Shown: positions 45,491 to 58,512 of the stretch, piece by piece
Numbering within the stretch: the stretch's first letter is position 1
Layout: each line of letters begins with the position of its first letter
Source: Tulasnella sp. 424
Lineage: Eukaryota; Basidiomycota; Agaricomycetes; Cantharellales; Tulasnellaceae
Length of the DNA stretch: 64,000 bases
Direction of reading: 5' to 3'
Assembly: GCA_019633425.1 (NCBI GenBank)
Contig: WSUB01000107.1
Span: forward strand, 1 to 64,000
Made by a program: the position numbers and the translations under genes
Notes under the pieces: model-generated
Seen by the model: the letters and a program-made list of their open reading frames with translations, nothing else
Database searches by the model: none
What the model was told of the DNA's origin: nothing

Positions 45491-46531
45491 TTTCTGGAGA
45501 GGTATCAAGGTGGGATTGGGTTGAATTTAGCCACGGGAGGCAAAAATCCGTCAAGTATAAGTAAGGACTGCAGAGATAGGGGCCAGGGAATGCTCATTAT
45601 CGCCGTTATCGTGTTAGCCATCACCCCTGACCGGGATATGGAGGCCGATGTAGTGTTGCCGCTGAGCGAAGCGAAAGGGATCGAAGTGATCAATGCCGTG
45701 GCACGGCATTGATCGGCGACTTCAGCGAGGTCGAAGACGTCATAGAAAAGCGGTTTGTTTGGCCAAGTTTGTGTCTCTGACTTGAACCACCACATGAGGC
45801 TTCTGTTCGATAGAAACTCGAACGTGAACAACTGAAACACTTCACCAGACCTCAATAAGACCAATCTCCAAGTCTAAGAAAGGAGCTCACGGCCAAGTTA
45901 AGCCGTCCATCCATAGGGCACATCCCTGGCACGCCGCCGAACCTTGTGCAACCACCGTTCGATGTTTCACGAGCCAGGGAGTCGTGCAAAACAGGACGTT
46001 TGATTCGATCAACTAGTTATTCTATGGTAGAAACGAATGAAGAACAATTCTCTGCTCTGGATGGAACAAGGCATCAGTCCAGCCAACTACGTGACGTTCC
46101 TCCATTTTGACGACTCTGCAGTGTTTCCCTACCCGGCTTGAACTCCCCATTCCGATGTGCCTATCGAACCGCAACTCGGCTTCCCTTCCCCCTTGTCCGA
46201 CTACCATCGATATGGTCCCCCAGCTACCAATTACAGTCTGTATGTGTTTCCAAAACTGGCAAGCAGTCGCCGTTTCCGACGAACTCCTCACTTTTTCAGA
46301 AGCGTGCTGATGTTTGGACTTGGATCAGCATCGAAACTCCACTTCATCGCTGTTACCGATATGGCTAAGGGTGTGACAAAGTCCAAACTTGCACAATTCC
46401 GCATTCCAACTGCTCGTACCGTGTATATAATGGCAAGGCTGCCTTTAAAGCCGAGACAGGCCACTAGTCTCAGGACTTTCTCTCTTTGCATCAGCCATTG
46501 AATAGCTACCACGCGGTCTTCAGCACCAACG
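45491..46531. other. Promoter of glycosyltransferase 2 and unassigned frames
   Basis: Two minus-strand open frames (46578-46288 and 46291-46022) overlap at their ends and have somewhat protein-like composition, but show no domain I know. A short duplicated CGGCATTGATC-like sequence lies near 45690-45715. I do not call a gene. Confidence 0.3.
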
Positions 46532-48737
46532 ATGGCACAGCTTTCCCCCAAGATCACTACGAACTTCGAAGTCCCCAATCCACCCGTGGACTTTGAACAG
46601 GAATCCCTATTGCCTCGTCGTCATACCGATCCATTTCCAGTTGGGCAAATCGCTATATTATCTTTTGTCAGACTCACGGAACCCATTGCGTACGTGACCA
46701 CGCTCTCAGCTTTGACCAGAACTAACAAAGTCGATAAGGTAGTTTCAGCCAAATATTTCCATACATCAACACGGTCAGAATTTCATCTCTTTTGAGGAGT
46801 GCTTCAGCCGCCTTAAATATTTTTATTTCATCTTTTACTATTAGATGATCTTGGAATTTGGCATCGCGGTCCAACCGGGCAGCAGCGGTTTCTACTCTGG
46901 AACAATCGTGAGCTTTCCCTCCCTCTCTGCCTCCAGTCTTCTAACGGCGGAGGTCACATTGCAGGACAGTGCCTTTGCCGTGGCTCAAGTTTGTGCCATT
47001 CACCATTTTGGTCGTCTATCCGGTGCGGCCACAGAAACTTCATTTTACCGACTTGGCGGTTGACTTTCGCCCGTAGACCGTTTTGGTAGACGCCCCACCC
47101 TATTTTGGGGCCTCGTAGGAATTGTGTTGTCAACCTTGCTTTTTGGTCTTTCAACGTCGTTTCCTATGTTATTACTTTCCCGAGCGCTCGCGGGAATCTT
47201 TTGCGGAAGCTCGCCGTGAGTATCAGTTTTATTATTTATATTGGGGACTAAAGTGTTGAAATTTACTTTCTCGCAAGTGTTATCTCATCGAGCGTTGGCG
47301 AGCTTGCCGACGAAGCCATCCAGGCGCGAGGTATTTTAAGCTCCTGGGGATCAGGTCGAATTAGCATTCTCACGTTTTGAAACTGGCTTTCGGCTCAGCA
47401 TACCCTATTCTAGGCATGCTGTGGCCGGTAGGTACCGTCTTTGGGACTTATTTGGGTGGCCTCCTATTCGGGAGAACTGGCCGTTGGGCTGGGGCGTTTC
47501 AAACTTTCCTTCAGAACCGAGTGCGTAGTTTCTCGACGACTCATCGCCCGTGGGCTGCACATTCTAAGCGAGGTGTTCTTTTAGCCTCATTTTTTCCCCT
47601 CCCTCGCGACCGCCACGATCGCTGCGGCTTCACTCATCATCCTGACATGCTATTTCGAAGAGGTTTGCCCCGCCGCTTCCTTTTGAAGACTGAAACCTGA
47701 CACACTCTGTCAATCAGACACTGCCGGGGAGGACGAAGAAAGCAGCGGCTGACAACCACCCGAGCTTAAATATGGGTTTAGTTTACGGTGCTACGGCAGA
47801 CACGAACTCCACTGAGGAGAAATTAGAGACGTTAGACCAACCGTCTCAGCCAGTGGAAAACCCCAAGCAATCCCCGGAGGCTTTCAGGCGAATGATGGTT
47901 TCCAACTTTCTCCTATGCTTCGTCCAAGGCTCGTTTGAGGTCGTCTTTCCACTTTGGGCTTACACACCCGTCGAGCTCGGCGGGCTCGGAAGACAGGTAG
48001 GAGATATCTCTGCGACAGAGGAGGTACCTACGGATGGTAGCTGACGTATTGAAATTGATAGCCAAGTGATATAGGCCGTGTGTCTGGCTTGACTGGCGTT
48101 TTTATTGTGCTCTTCACTCTCTTCACTTTCCCAATTCTCCGCGACCGATTCGGGAAGCTGGGAATATACCGGGCCGCCATGTGGGTGTGGCCTACGCTCT
48201 TTATCGTCATGCCACTTCTGAGCTACACGGTCGGAAGCGTACTTCCGAGGTACGAAGACTCATCTACGAGCCTCGAAGAATAGCCACTGATCTTGTTCTT
48301 ATTCTCCAAGCTCGAATCATGTGGTGGCAGCAACATGGACAGGATTGGCAGGGATTGCCTGCTTTCGCGGACTCGCCGAGATGGCTTTCACGTAAGACCT
48401 GAAACATTTAAGGGATACACCGTGAACTTATCATAGTCTGTAGTGCGAATTCCTTGATAGTGCGCTCAGTAGCGGGCAAGCAAGGATCCCTTGCCCAAAC
48501 GTTTAGCAACGCTCAGGTCGCCCGTTCTGTTGCCCGTGCCGTTGCTCCAACGTTTGCTTCGTATGTCGTTCTGATGATTAATGACTTATCATACTCAGCT
48601 AACCGATAGAATCGCTTAGGTCTCTCTTCTCCGTATCTGTCAAGCAACAGCTCCTTCGCGGTAACCTCGTCTGGGTTATATTGCTTGCGATTGGTTTGGG
48701 TGGGGCAGCGTTCGAGCCAATGGCGTCAAGTAGCTAG
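46532..48737 (+). CDS. MFS transporter A
   Basis: Starts MAQLSPKITTNF, a polar N-terminal arm that continues to PLLPRR-type residues, then transmembrane helix 1 with QIAILSFVRLTEPIA. Exons give QIFPYIN, the loop 2/3 GRLS-DRFGRRPTLFWGLVG (the MFS signature D-R-x-G-R-R), SRALAGIFCGSSP, ILGMLWPVGTVFGTYLGGLL, a cytoplasmic linker and NFLLCFVQGSFEVVFPLWAY. The end is LVWVILLAIGLGGAAFEPMA and TAG at 48735. The family (proton-coupled exporters related to ZRT/azole or bicyclomycin-type MFS) often exports drugs or toxins. It is related to MFS B and C further right but more diverged. The 48250-48480 part is unclear, so a lesion is possible. Confidence 0.72.
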
Positions 48738-49004
48738 ATGTCCAAGCGGCATATAAACAACCCTATCTATACTGTAGCAGCGGACATCCCTCGTTCTTGT
48801 ATCAATAGCAGGGTTCGGGTTATGTTGTATTGCTTAAGTCGGTTCCCTGTGGGCGGGTCCCTGGGTGTGGGTGTGGGAGTTCTAGTCGAAAGCCAACGAT
48901 CGGTCAGCATGACTAAGCATTCTCCAGCTCAGGCCATCAACGAATCTTAGTGTAGACTGCCAGTCCTTTCCTCCCCATCTAACCGTCCTTGGGACTCACT
49001 CGAT

Positions 49005-49454
49005 ATGGTCAGTCGTTCTCCGCAACCAGCGATTGTCGATAGAGCTAACTCGAACCTACAACCAATTTACTTTATTCAGGCCAAAGAAAAAGCATCAGCA
49101 CCGAAATCCGGTGGCAAGGCCGCCAAGAAGAAGAAGTGGTCAAAGGGCAAGGTGAAGGATAAGGCCCAGCACGCCGTCGCGATAGACAAGAACCTTTTCG
49201 ACCGTGTCCAGAAGGAAGTCCCTACCTTCCGGTTCATATCTGTCTCCATCTTGATCGAACGGTTAAAGATCAACGGCTCATTGGCACGGAAAGTCATCCA
49301 GCACCTGAAGAAGGAGGGCACGATCAAGTGCGTTGTACACCATTCTGCACAAAGGATATATAGTGAGTGGGGTTAAGCGAGTGTACTATTTGCGTGCGGA
49401 TTGGCTGATACATTCCCCGCAGCTCGAACAACTGGTGCAGGAGGTGCCGATTGA
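49005..49454 (+). CDS. RPS25: 40S ribosomal protein eS25
   Basis: The first coding exon is only the ATG at 49005-49007, followed by an intron (49008-49079; GTCAGT donor, TTCAG acceptor). Exon 2 (49080-49362) reads AKEKASAPKSGGKAAKKKKW, then VKDKAQHAV, EVPTFRFISVSILIERLKI and GSLARKVIQHL. The intron at 49363-49432 joins AQRIY to TRTTGAGGAD and TGA at 49452-49454. About 110 residues, normal for eS25. It binds the small subunit near the head. A housekeeping gene inside the transporter group, so the group is not a pure cluster. Confidence 0.92.
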
Positions 49455-49599
49455 TTTCCCATATCTTGCATTACCTTCATTCCTCATTTGTGTCCTATCA
49501 TGCATCGCTAAGATTGTATCTGCATCTCTGTCACCAACTATGCTTTCGTGTTCATATGTCCCTTAACCTGGGCTCTCGTCATTCTCTGCAACCTCGCCG

Positions 49600-52470
49600 T
49601 CAAGACCGATCTCCTTGCTCCTGAATTGCTGAATACTTCACTCCGTTCTTCAGGCACACTGTCAAAGAGCCTTATCCCCCTTCTCCCAGACGACTATAAG
49701 TGGCGCGGGCTAGGACCTGAGATGGTTGTAATAAGCCTCGAATTAATACGCGGAATAAAATCACCCCGTCCTCTATGGAACTCTGATCGTAGGCAAGCGT
49801 GCGCAATTACAGGGTGGTCTACGTCCGTACTTTCATCCTTGGCACTGTTTCGGAACCAATATCGAGTTGCCAATGTATGTATACAGAGACCTCTAAGTAA
49901 AATACAAACAATGATGACGGGACTATAAATCGGTCCCTGTGATTTTGATTTGAGTGCGTTGCACGCCTCGACTATTCTTACCGCTCTTCCAACCTTCTAA
50001 CGACCTCGACCCCGTACAATGCAACTAATATCAAAACAACCCATACAAAGTTTCCTCCAAGGAGGTTTTTGTCGATAGAGATGGCGAACAGCGATCTAAA
50101 CCAAACACATCCCGGTCCATTAGTTTTCGCGGGGATAGATATATGTCTATGGGCGAATAACTCACGAAGTGACAGCAGGGCCGGCAGCCCGAGCCACGCA
50201 TTGTACACTTTGGGCTAGGCCAAAAGTGCTTCCAAGAGACTCCTGGTTGGGAGCCGCAGCCTTGACCATAATCATGTTCGCTCTGCACAGAATTCAGGTC
50301 GTTAGATTGCTGGAAGCCACGAAAAAAAAAGGATTCAAAACTCACGAAAACGCCATTCCAATGAATCTGCTAATCCCTGAAATGCCAACTAACCCTACCC
50401 AAATGACAGCAAGCATCTCGTTTTGCCTGTTGTCCTGAAGGTGAGCCAGACGACCAAAGTTTTACGCTGCAAGAACATACCGGTCTTTTAAGGCGTTCGC
50501 CAACCATCCAACCAAAGGAATTAACACAAATATCACGGGCCAAAGGCACATCGCACCGGTGTAGATGCGTTTGGTTCCGAAACGGGAATGTAAAAGTGGG
50601 AACAAGAAAAGCGAAATCATGATACCGAGGAAACCAGTCGACGATAATGCATATCCTATTTCATTCGGCTATCACCACGTTATCAGTTCGGTCTCCTGCC
50701 AGCAAATGATGTAAATTGGCGTCTTACCTTTCTGGCCAACCCGCCCAAGCTTACAGGAGTATAGGCCCAGAGGACAAATACTGTCTCCCAGCCGACACAA
50801 ATGAAGGAAAGCAAGAAACCAGCGGTAAGAACGCCCCTGATGTGTGGGTCCAAGAGTAAAGATAAAGTCGATGGTGCAACGGCCTTTGGCGCGGGCGTCT
50901 GGACGCAGGTCGGGGGTGTGTCGATAGATAGATCTCGAGGTCTAGCATGCGCTGTACTTGGCGTCAAGGTCCCATAGGAAGAAGCCGATGGACTTCGGAG
51001 CAGTTCCTCCTTCGCAGCGGCTTTGAGCTTCTTTTCAAGCACTTTACTTGGCAGCGTCTACGCAAATAAATTCAGCGCGGTTACAAGTGGCGAACGTCAG
51101 GGCAGTTACCTCTTCCAAGAAAAAGTATGCAATTGCAATGGAGAAACAAGTAATTAGAGATGAAAGGAAACATGGGAGAAAATATGGCTAATCAAAGAAA
51201 TGGCATGAGTTAACGATCAAAAGCCGACAGAACGTCCGACGCACCTTGTCTTTGAGGAAATTGAACCCCCCGAAAACTCCAGGATACCGTTCGGCAGGAT
51301 GTGAGAGCATCCCGCCAATCAGAGGCCCAATGATAGCTCCAATACACCAGAATGCGCCTGCCAGCGGGAAAGCTACGTAAAAGGAATGAGATCGAAATTT
51401 GGGGACAGCCACGTGAAAAAGACGAACCTTGTGCTTGATTGGTCTTGTCCGTAATTTCGCTCATAATTGATGACACGACGCTAGGGGAAAACCCCATTCA
51501 TGTCAGCGCTTGCCTTTGGATGCGAGAACCGAGTAAAGCTAGGACCTACGCGACGTTACCGGAAAGTGCTCCCGCCATGGCTCTAGAGATTAGCATTTGA
51601 TAAAAAGACCCAGAAAGGCCAAAGCAGAATGAACCAGCTGCAACGCCCAAGAGGCCAGTCAGGATGACGGGTCGACGGCCAATTCGGTCTGAAAATGCCG
51701 TCGTGAGTCAGGTTACAGCAGAAGAGTCGGGCGGTGGACCAACCTGACAGGCGACCCCAGTGCATAATCGTAAATAGCTGCGCTACCGCAAAAATACTAT
51801 CCTGTGCGGAAGTCAATCAGTGTTTCCGGATCCGGGCGAAGGGGGCTTACCACAAGGCCAGAGTAGAATCCAATGTCCGCCGGATTATCCGTAACATGCA
51901 GCTCCTCTATCATGGCGTTGACATAAGGAAAGATTTGGGTGTATCTGAGTAAGACGGTGAGCGGGCTACGTCGCTTGGGTACGGTTTGAGGGGGCTTACG
52001 CGATGGGCTCTGCCAATCTAACCAAACATAGCACGGCCAGCTGGAACACAGGTAAAGGCGTTCTCTGCGTCTTGCCCTTGGCCAAGAGTGGCTGCTGCTC
52101 GATGTCGTCTGAGGTTATTGGTGAGTAGACATCACTAGTGCCGACGACGGTTCGAACATCGTCCTTGGAGGGGTTTCGGCTGACACTGCTCATGGAGAAC
52201 AGGACGTGGAAGAGGGAAGAGGGAGATAGCAGGTAAAAAGTGAGCGGAACCCGACTAGGACGAGAGTCACGTTGAGCATTGTGGGAGTGGCTTGGGAGTG
52301 GCTGAAAAGACAGGAGGGAGGGAAGACGTTCGGAGGTTCGGAGATGAAAGAGATAACTTCCCACCGTCAACGTTTCCGTAATGGTACGCGTCTTTTGCTC
52401 TCCAAACCCGCCATTCTTCTTTCCTTGAGTTCTCTAGCCACTTCTAAACACGTCTCGAAGTCACTCATTA
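49600..52470. repeat. Tandem duplication, unit 1 (MFS B)
   Basis: This unit of about 2.85 kb is repeated at 52470-55460. Matching landmarks include TAATAAGCCTCGAATTAATA (49731 and 52579), the whole MFS coding region and about 270 bp of its 5' flank. The edges are approximate. Confidence 0.85.
49978..52193 (-). CDS. MFS transporter B
   Basis: The start at 52193 gives MSSVSRNPSKDDVRTVV, a Ser-rich cytoplasmic arm with QQPLLAKG before helix 1 (FQLAVLCLVRLAEPIA). Other exons give the GRLS/RIGRRPVIL loop signature, SGSFYQMLISRAMAGALSGN, AFWCIGAIIGPLIGGMLS, a long central cytoplasmic loop with KKLKAAAKEELLRSP and a Pro/Thr-rich part, then FLLSFICVGWETVFVLWAYT. The end is NFVWVVLILVALYGVEVV and TAA at 49980-49978. 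It is the older-looking of two tandem copies only in position; both appear intact in the parts I can read. Likely a plasma membrane exporter. Confidence 0.87.
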
Positions 52471-52808
52471 TGCTCAGTAATACTTCACTCCGTCCTCCTG
52501 TCACACCGTCAAAGAGCTTTATCCCCGTTCTCACAGACGACCATGAGTGGTGCGGGCGAGCGACCTGAGATGGCCGTAATAAGCCTCGAATTAATACGCG
52601 GAATAAAATCACTCCGGATCCGTCCTCTATGGAACTCTGATCGTGGGCAAGCGTGCGCAATTACAGGGTGGTGTGCGCCCGCACCTTTTCGGAACCAATA
52701 TCGAGTTGCCTATGTATACATACACAGCCCTCTAAGTACAGTACAACAATGATCCAGGGAGTATAAATCGGTCCCTGTGGTTTTGATTTGAGGCGTTGCA
52801 CGCCTCGA

Positions 52809-55205
52809 CTATTCGTGCCGCTCTTCCACCCTTCTCGTGGCCACAACCCCGTACAATGCAACTGATATCAAAACAACCCATACAAAGTTTCCTCCGAGGA
52901 GATTTTTGTCGATAGAGATGGCGAACAGCGACCTAAACCAAACACATCCCAGTCCATTAGTTTTCTCGGGGATAGCTACTTGTCCATGGGCGAATAACTC
53001 ACGAAGCGAAGGCAGGGCCGGTAGCCCGAGCCACGCTTCCTACACTTTGGGCGAGGCCAAAAGTGCTTCCAAGGGTCTCTTGGTTGGGAGCTGCAGACTT
53101 GACCATAATGATGTTCGCTCTGCACAGGATTCTGATCGTCAGAATTGCTGGAAGCTACGAAAAATGATTCAAACTTACGAAAATGCCATTCCAGCGAATC
53201 TGCTAATCCCTGAAATGCCAACTAACCCTACCCAAATGACAGCAAGCATTTCGTTTTGACTGTTGCCCTGAAGGTGAGCCAGACAACCAAAGTTTTACGC
53301 TGCAAGAACATACCGGTCTTTCAAAGCTTTCACCGACCATCCAACCAAAGGGATCAACAAAACTACCACGGGCCAAAGGCACATTGATCCGACGTAGATG
53401 CGCTTGGTGCCGAAACGTGAATGTAAAAGTGGGAACAAGAAAAGCGAAATCATGATACCGAGGAAAGCAGTCGACGATAATGCAACTCCTATTTCATCCG
53501 GCTATCACCAGATTATCAGTTCGATCTCCTACCAGTAGATGGTATAAATTGCTCTCTTACCTTTCTGTCCAACCCGCCCAAGCTTACAGGAGTATAGGCC
53601 CAAAGGACAAATACTGTCTCCCAGCCGACACAGATGAAAGAAAGCAAGAAACCAGAGATAAGAACATTCCTGATGCGTGGGTCCAAGAGTAAAGATAATG
53701 TCGATGGTGCAGCGGCCTTTAGCGCGGGCGTCTGGACGCAGGTTGGGGGTGTGTCGGTAGATAGATCTCGAGGTCTACCATGCGCGGTACCTGGCGTCAA
53801 GGTCCCATAGGAAGAAGCCGATGGACTTCGGAGCAGTTCCTCCTTCGCAGCGGCTTTGAGCTTCTTTTCAAGCACTTTGNNNNNNNNNNNNNNNNNNNNN
53901 NNNNNNNNNNNNNNNNNNNNNNNNNNNNNNNNNNNNNNNNNNNNNNNNNNNNNNNNNNNNNNNNNNNNNNNNNNNNNNGTCCCATAGGAAGAAGCCGATG
54001 GACTTCGGAGCAGTTCCTCCTTCGCAGCGGCTTTGAGCTTCTTTTCAAGCACTTTGCTTGGGAGTGTCTAAGCAAACGAAATTGAGCGCGATTCTAAGTG
54101 GTGAAAGTCTGGGCAGTTACCTCTTCCAAGAAAAAGTATGCGATTGTAATGGAGAAACAAGTAGCCAGAGATGAAATGAAACATGGGAGAAAATAGGGCT
54201 AATCAAAGCAATGGCATGAGTTAACGATCAAAGTCGACAGAACGTTCGACACACCTTGTCTTTGAGGAAATCGAAGCCCCCAAAAATATTAGGATATCGT
54301 TCGGCAGGATGTGAGAGCATCCCGCCAATCAGGGGCCCAATGATGGCCCCAATACACCAGAATGCGCCTAACAGCGGGAAAGCTACGGAAAGAGCGATGA
54401 GATCCAAACTCGGGGACAGTCGCATTAAAAAGACAAACCTTGTGCTTGATTGGTCTTGTCTGTGATTTCACTCATAATTGATGACACGACGCTAGGAAAA
54501 AAAACCATTCATGTAAGCGTTTGTCTTTGGATGCTAGAACCGAGTAAGACCGAGACCTACGCGGCGTTGCCGGAAAGCGCTCCTGCAATTGATCTAGAGA
54601 TCAACATTTGATAAAAAGACTTGGAAAGACCAAAGCAGAATGAGCCAATTGCAACGCCCATGAGGCCAGTGAGCATGACGGGTCGACGGCCAATTCGGTC
54701 TGAAAACGCCGTCGTGAGTCAGGTTACAGTGGAAGAGTCGGCCGGTGGACCAACCTGACAGGCGACCCCAGTACATAGTCGTAAATAGCTGTGCTACTGC
54801 GAAAATGCTATCCTGCGCGGAGGTCAATCGGCGCTTCCAGATCGGAGGCTAAGGGCGCTTACCACAAGGCCAGAGTAGAATCCTACGTCTGCCGGATTAT
54901 CCGTGACATGCAGCTCCTCTGTCATAGCGTTGATATAAGGAAAGATTTGGGTGTATCTGAGTAAGACGGTGAGCGGGCTACATCGCTTGGGTACAATTTG
55001 AGGAGGCTTACGCGATAGGCTCCGCCAACCTCACCAAACATATCACCGCCAGCTGGGCCACAGGTAAAGGTGTTCTCTGCATCTTGCCCTTGGCCAAGAG
55101 CGGTTGCTGCTCGATGTCATCTGAGGTTACTGGTGAGCAGACGCCACTGGTGCCGACGACGGTTCGAACATCGTCCTCGGAGGGGGTTCTACTGACACTG
55201 CTCAT
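52809..55205 (-). CDS. MFS transporter C, containing an assembly gap
   Basis: A paralogue of MFS B from the same tandem duplication. The start at 55205 gives MSSVSRTPSEDDVRTVV; the same helices and loop signature follow. The end is WVVLISVALYGVVATRRVEE and TAG at 52811-52809. Most differences from B are single substitutions. The central loop contains 99 undetermined bases with a 78-bp duplicated flank, so this stretch of protein cannot be trusted. Elsewhere exons and splice sites match B. It is likely a real, expressed gene whose gap is technical. Confidence 0.82.
53802..53879. repeat. 78-bp direct repeat, left of the gap
   Basis: Exactly repeated at 53979-54056, on the other side of the undetermined bases. 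MFS B has one copy of the matching stretch. Confidence 0.97.
53880..53978. other. Assembly gap (99 N)
   Basis: Ninety-nine undetermined bases. The identical 78-bp flanks suggest that two contig ends overlap and that the true gap length is zero or negative. Confidence 0.98.
53979..54056. repeat. 78-bp direct repeat, right of the gap
   Basis: An exact copy of 53802-53879. Confidence 0.97.
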
Positions 55206-55514
55206 GGGAAACAGTACGTGGATGAGGGAGGTGAGAGAGAGCAGATAAAAAGTGGGCAGAACCCGAGGACGAGAGCCATGTTGGTTAGTTTGGGAGCGTC
55301 TTTAAGACAGGAGGGATGGAAGACGTTCGGAAGTTCGGAGATGAAGAGATAGAACTTCCCACCGTCAACGTTTTGGTAATGAACGCGTCTTTCGCTCTCC
55401 AACGTCGCTCTTCTCTCCTCGAGTTCTCCAGGCACTTCCAAATACGTCTCGAAGTTCATTCATTATACCAAAGATGACCCAGGATCATGGTCAGTCCAGA
55501 CTAGAGGCTTACCG

Positions 55515-56176
55515 ATGGAGGCTTCGGACTTACCTCCTATCCTCCAACACCTCCACCCGTTCCCAGCCCAGTACGCGGCTTCCTCAAACGTGCCGTTAAT
55601 CAAATCTCCAAGTCTTCGGGTCCCAAAAGCAGTAAGTCGTACGCGATATCCGCTTATCTTTTCTGCTGCGGTAACGCTGTCATCTGACTTGTCGGCTTCG
55701 CGGACTCCCCAATAGGTGGAGGTCCCTGCGGATATGTATCCGTTACCAGATAGTATAACCGAATATGTATGTTCATCCGCCGCGAAGAAGAGCATTGTTT
55801 TCACGAGGCCCCTCTACAAACTCTAATGCAGTTCGCCTATCCTTTTACTCTCGAGCCGCACGTAATTACGCTGGAATCGTCTCGTAAAACCACAATCGCC
55901 GCCCATGCAGCCCGTCGAGAAGCGTACATTGTCTCTCGTGAACAGGAAAAGGAGCGTCGGAAGCGAGAGGCCCTTCAACGAGTGGCTCCGGGATACCATC
56001 CCGAGAGCGGGCTATTGGCACCCAGGAGGCTCGGTGATCTTGTGACGAAACGACTCGACGAACCAGCGGCGAATCGGATCGGCCCTGAGTCCCCCATGGT
56101 GCTACCTCCCCCGCCGACGAGGACGGTAATGGATGACTTGGTCGATCAACTCGCAGCGATGGAGTACATGAAGTAA
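55515..56176 (+). CDS. Small conserved-looking protein, function unknown
   Basis: Two exons in phase. The first (55515-55631) reads MEASDLPPILQHLHPFPAQY and ends PSLRVPKA at a GTAAGT donor. The second begins after ATGCAG near 55830 (FAYPFTLEPHVITLESSRK) and runs to MDDLVDQLAAMEYMK and TAA at 56174. The product is about 155 residues. The middle is helical and charged (AARREAYIVSREQEKERRKR) and the end is short and acidic. I do not recognise the family. The regular composition and clean splice sites support coding. It lies between MFS C (minus) and the amine oxidase (minus). Confidence 0.6.
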
Positions 56177-56300
56177 TACCATCTAGCCATTCTCCCACCA
56201 CGCGGGGTGAACTTCAGGTGACCGGTCACGATGGGCGTCTCGCATTGTTTAACTTGTATAACAGTTTGAATCCAGTATCCTATTCTAGACATACGATCTA

Positions 56301-58512
<2,212 letters not shown>

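Larger units (their letters stand above)
52470..55460. repeat. Tandem duplication, unit 2 (MFS C)
   Basis: The second copy of the MFS unit, same orientation. It is longer than unit 1 by about 177 bases because of the gap and repeated flank at 53802-54056. The 5' flank at 55270-55460 matches 52260-52470. Confidence 0.85.

Noticed and set aside
46022..46578. Two overlapping minus-strand frames left of MFS A
   Set aside because: Some protein-like character, but no recognisable family and no consistent intron model; described only as unassigned.
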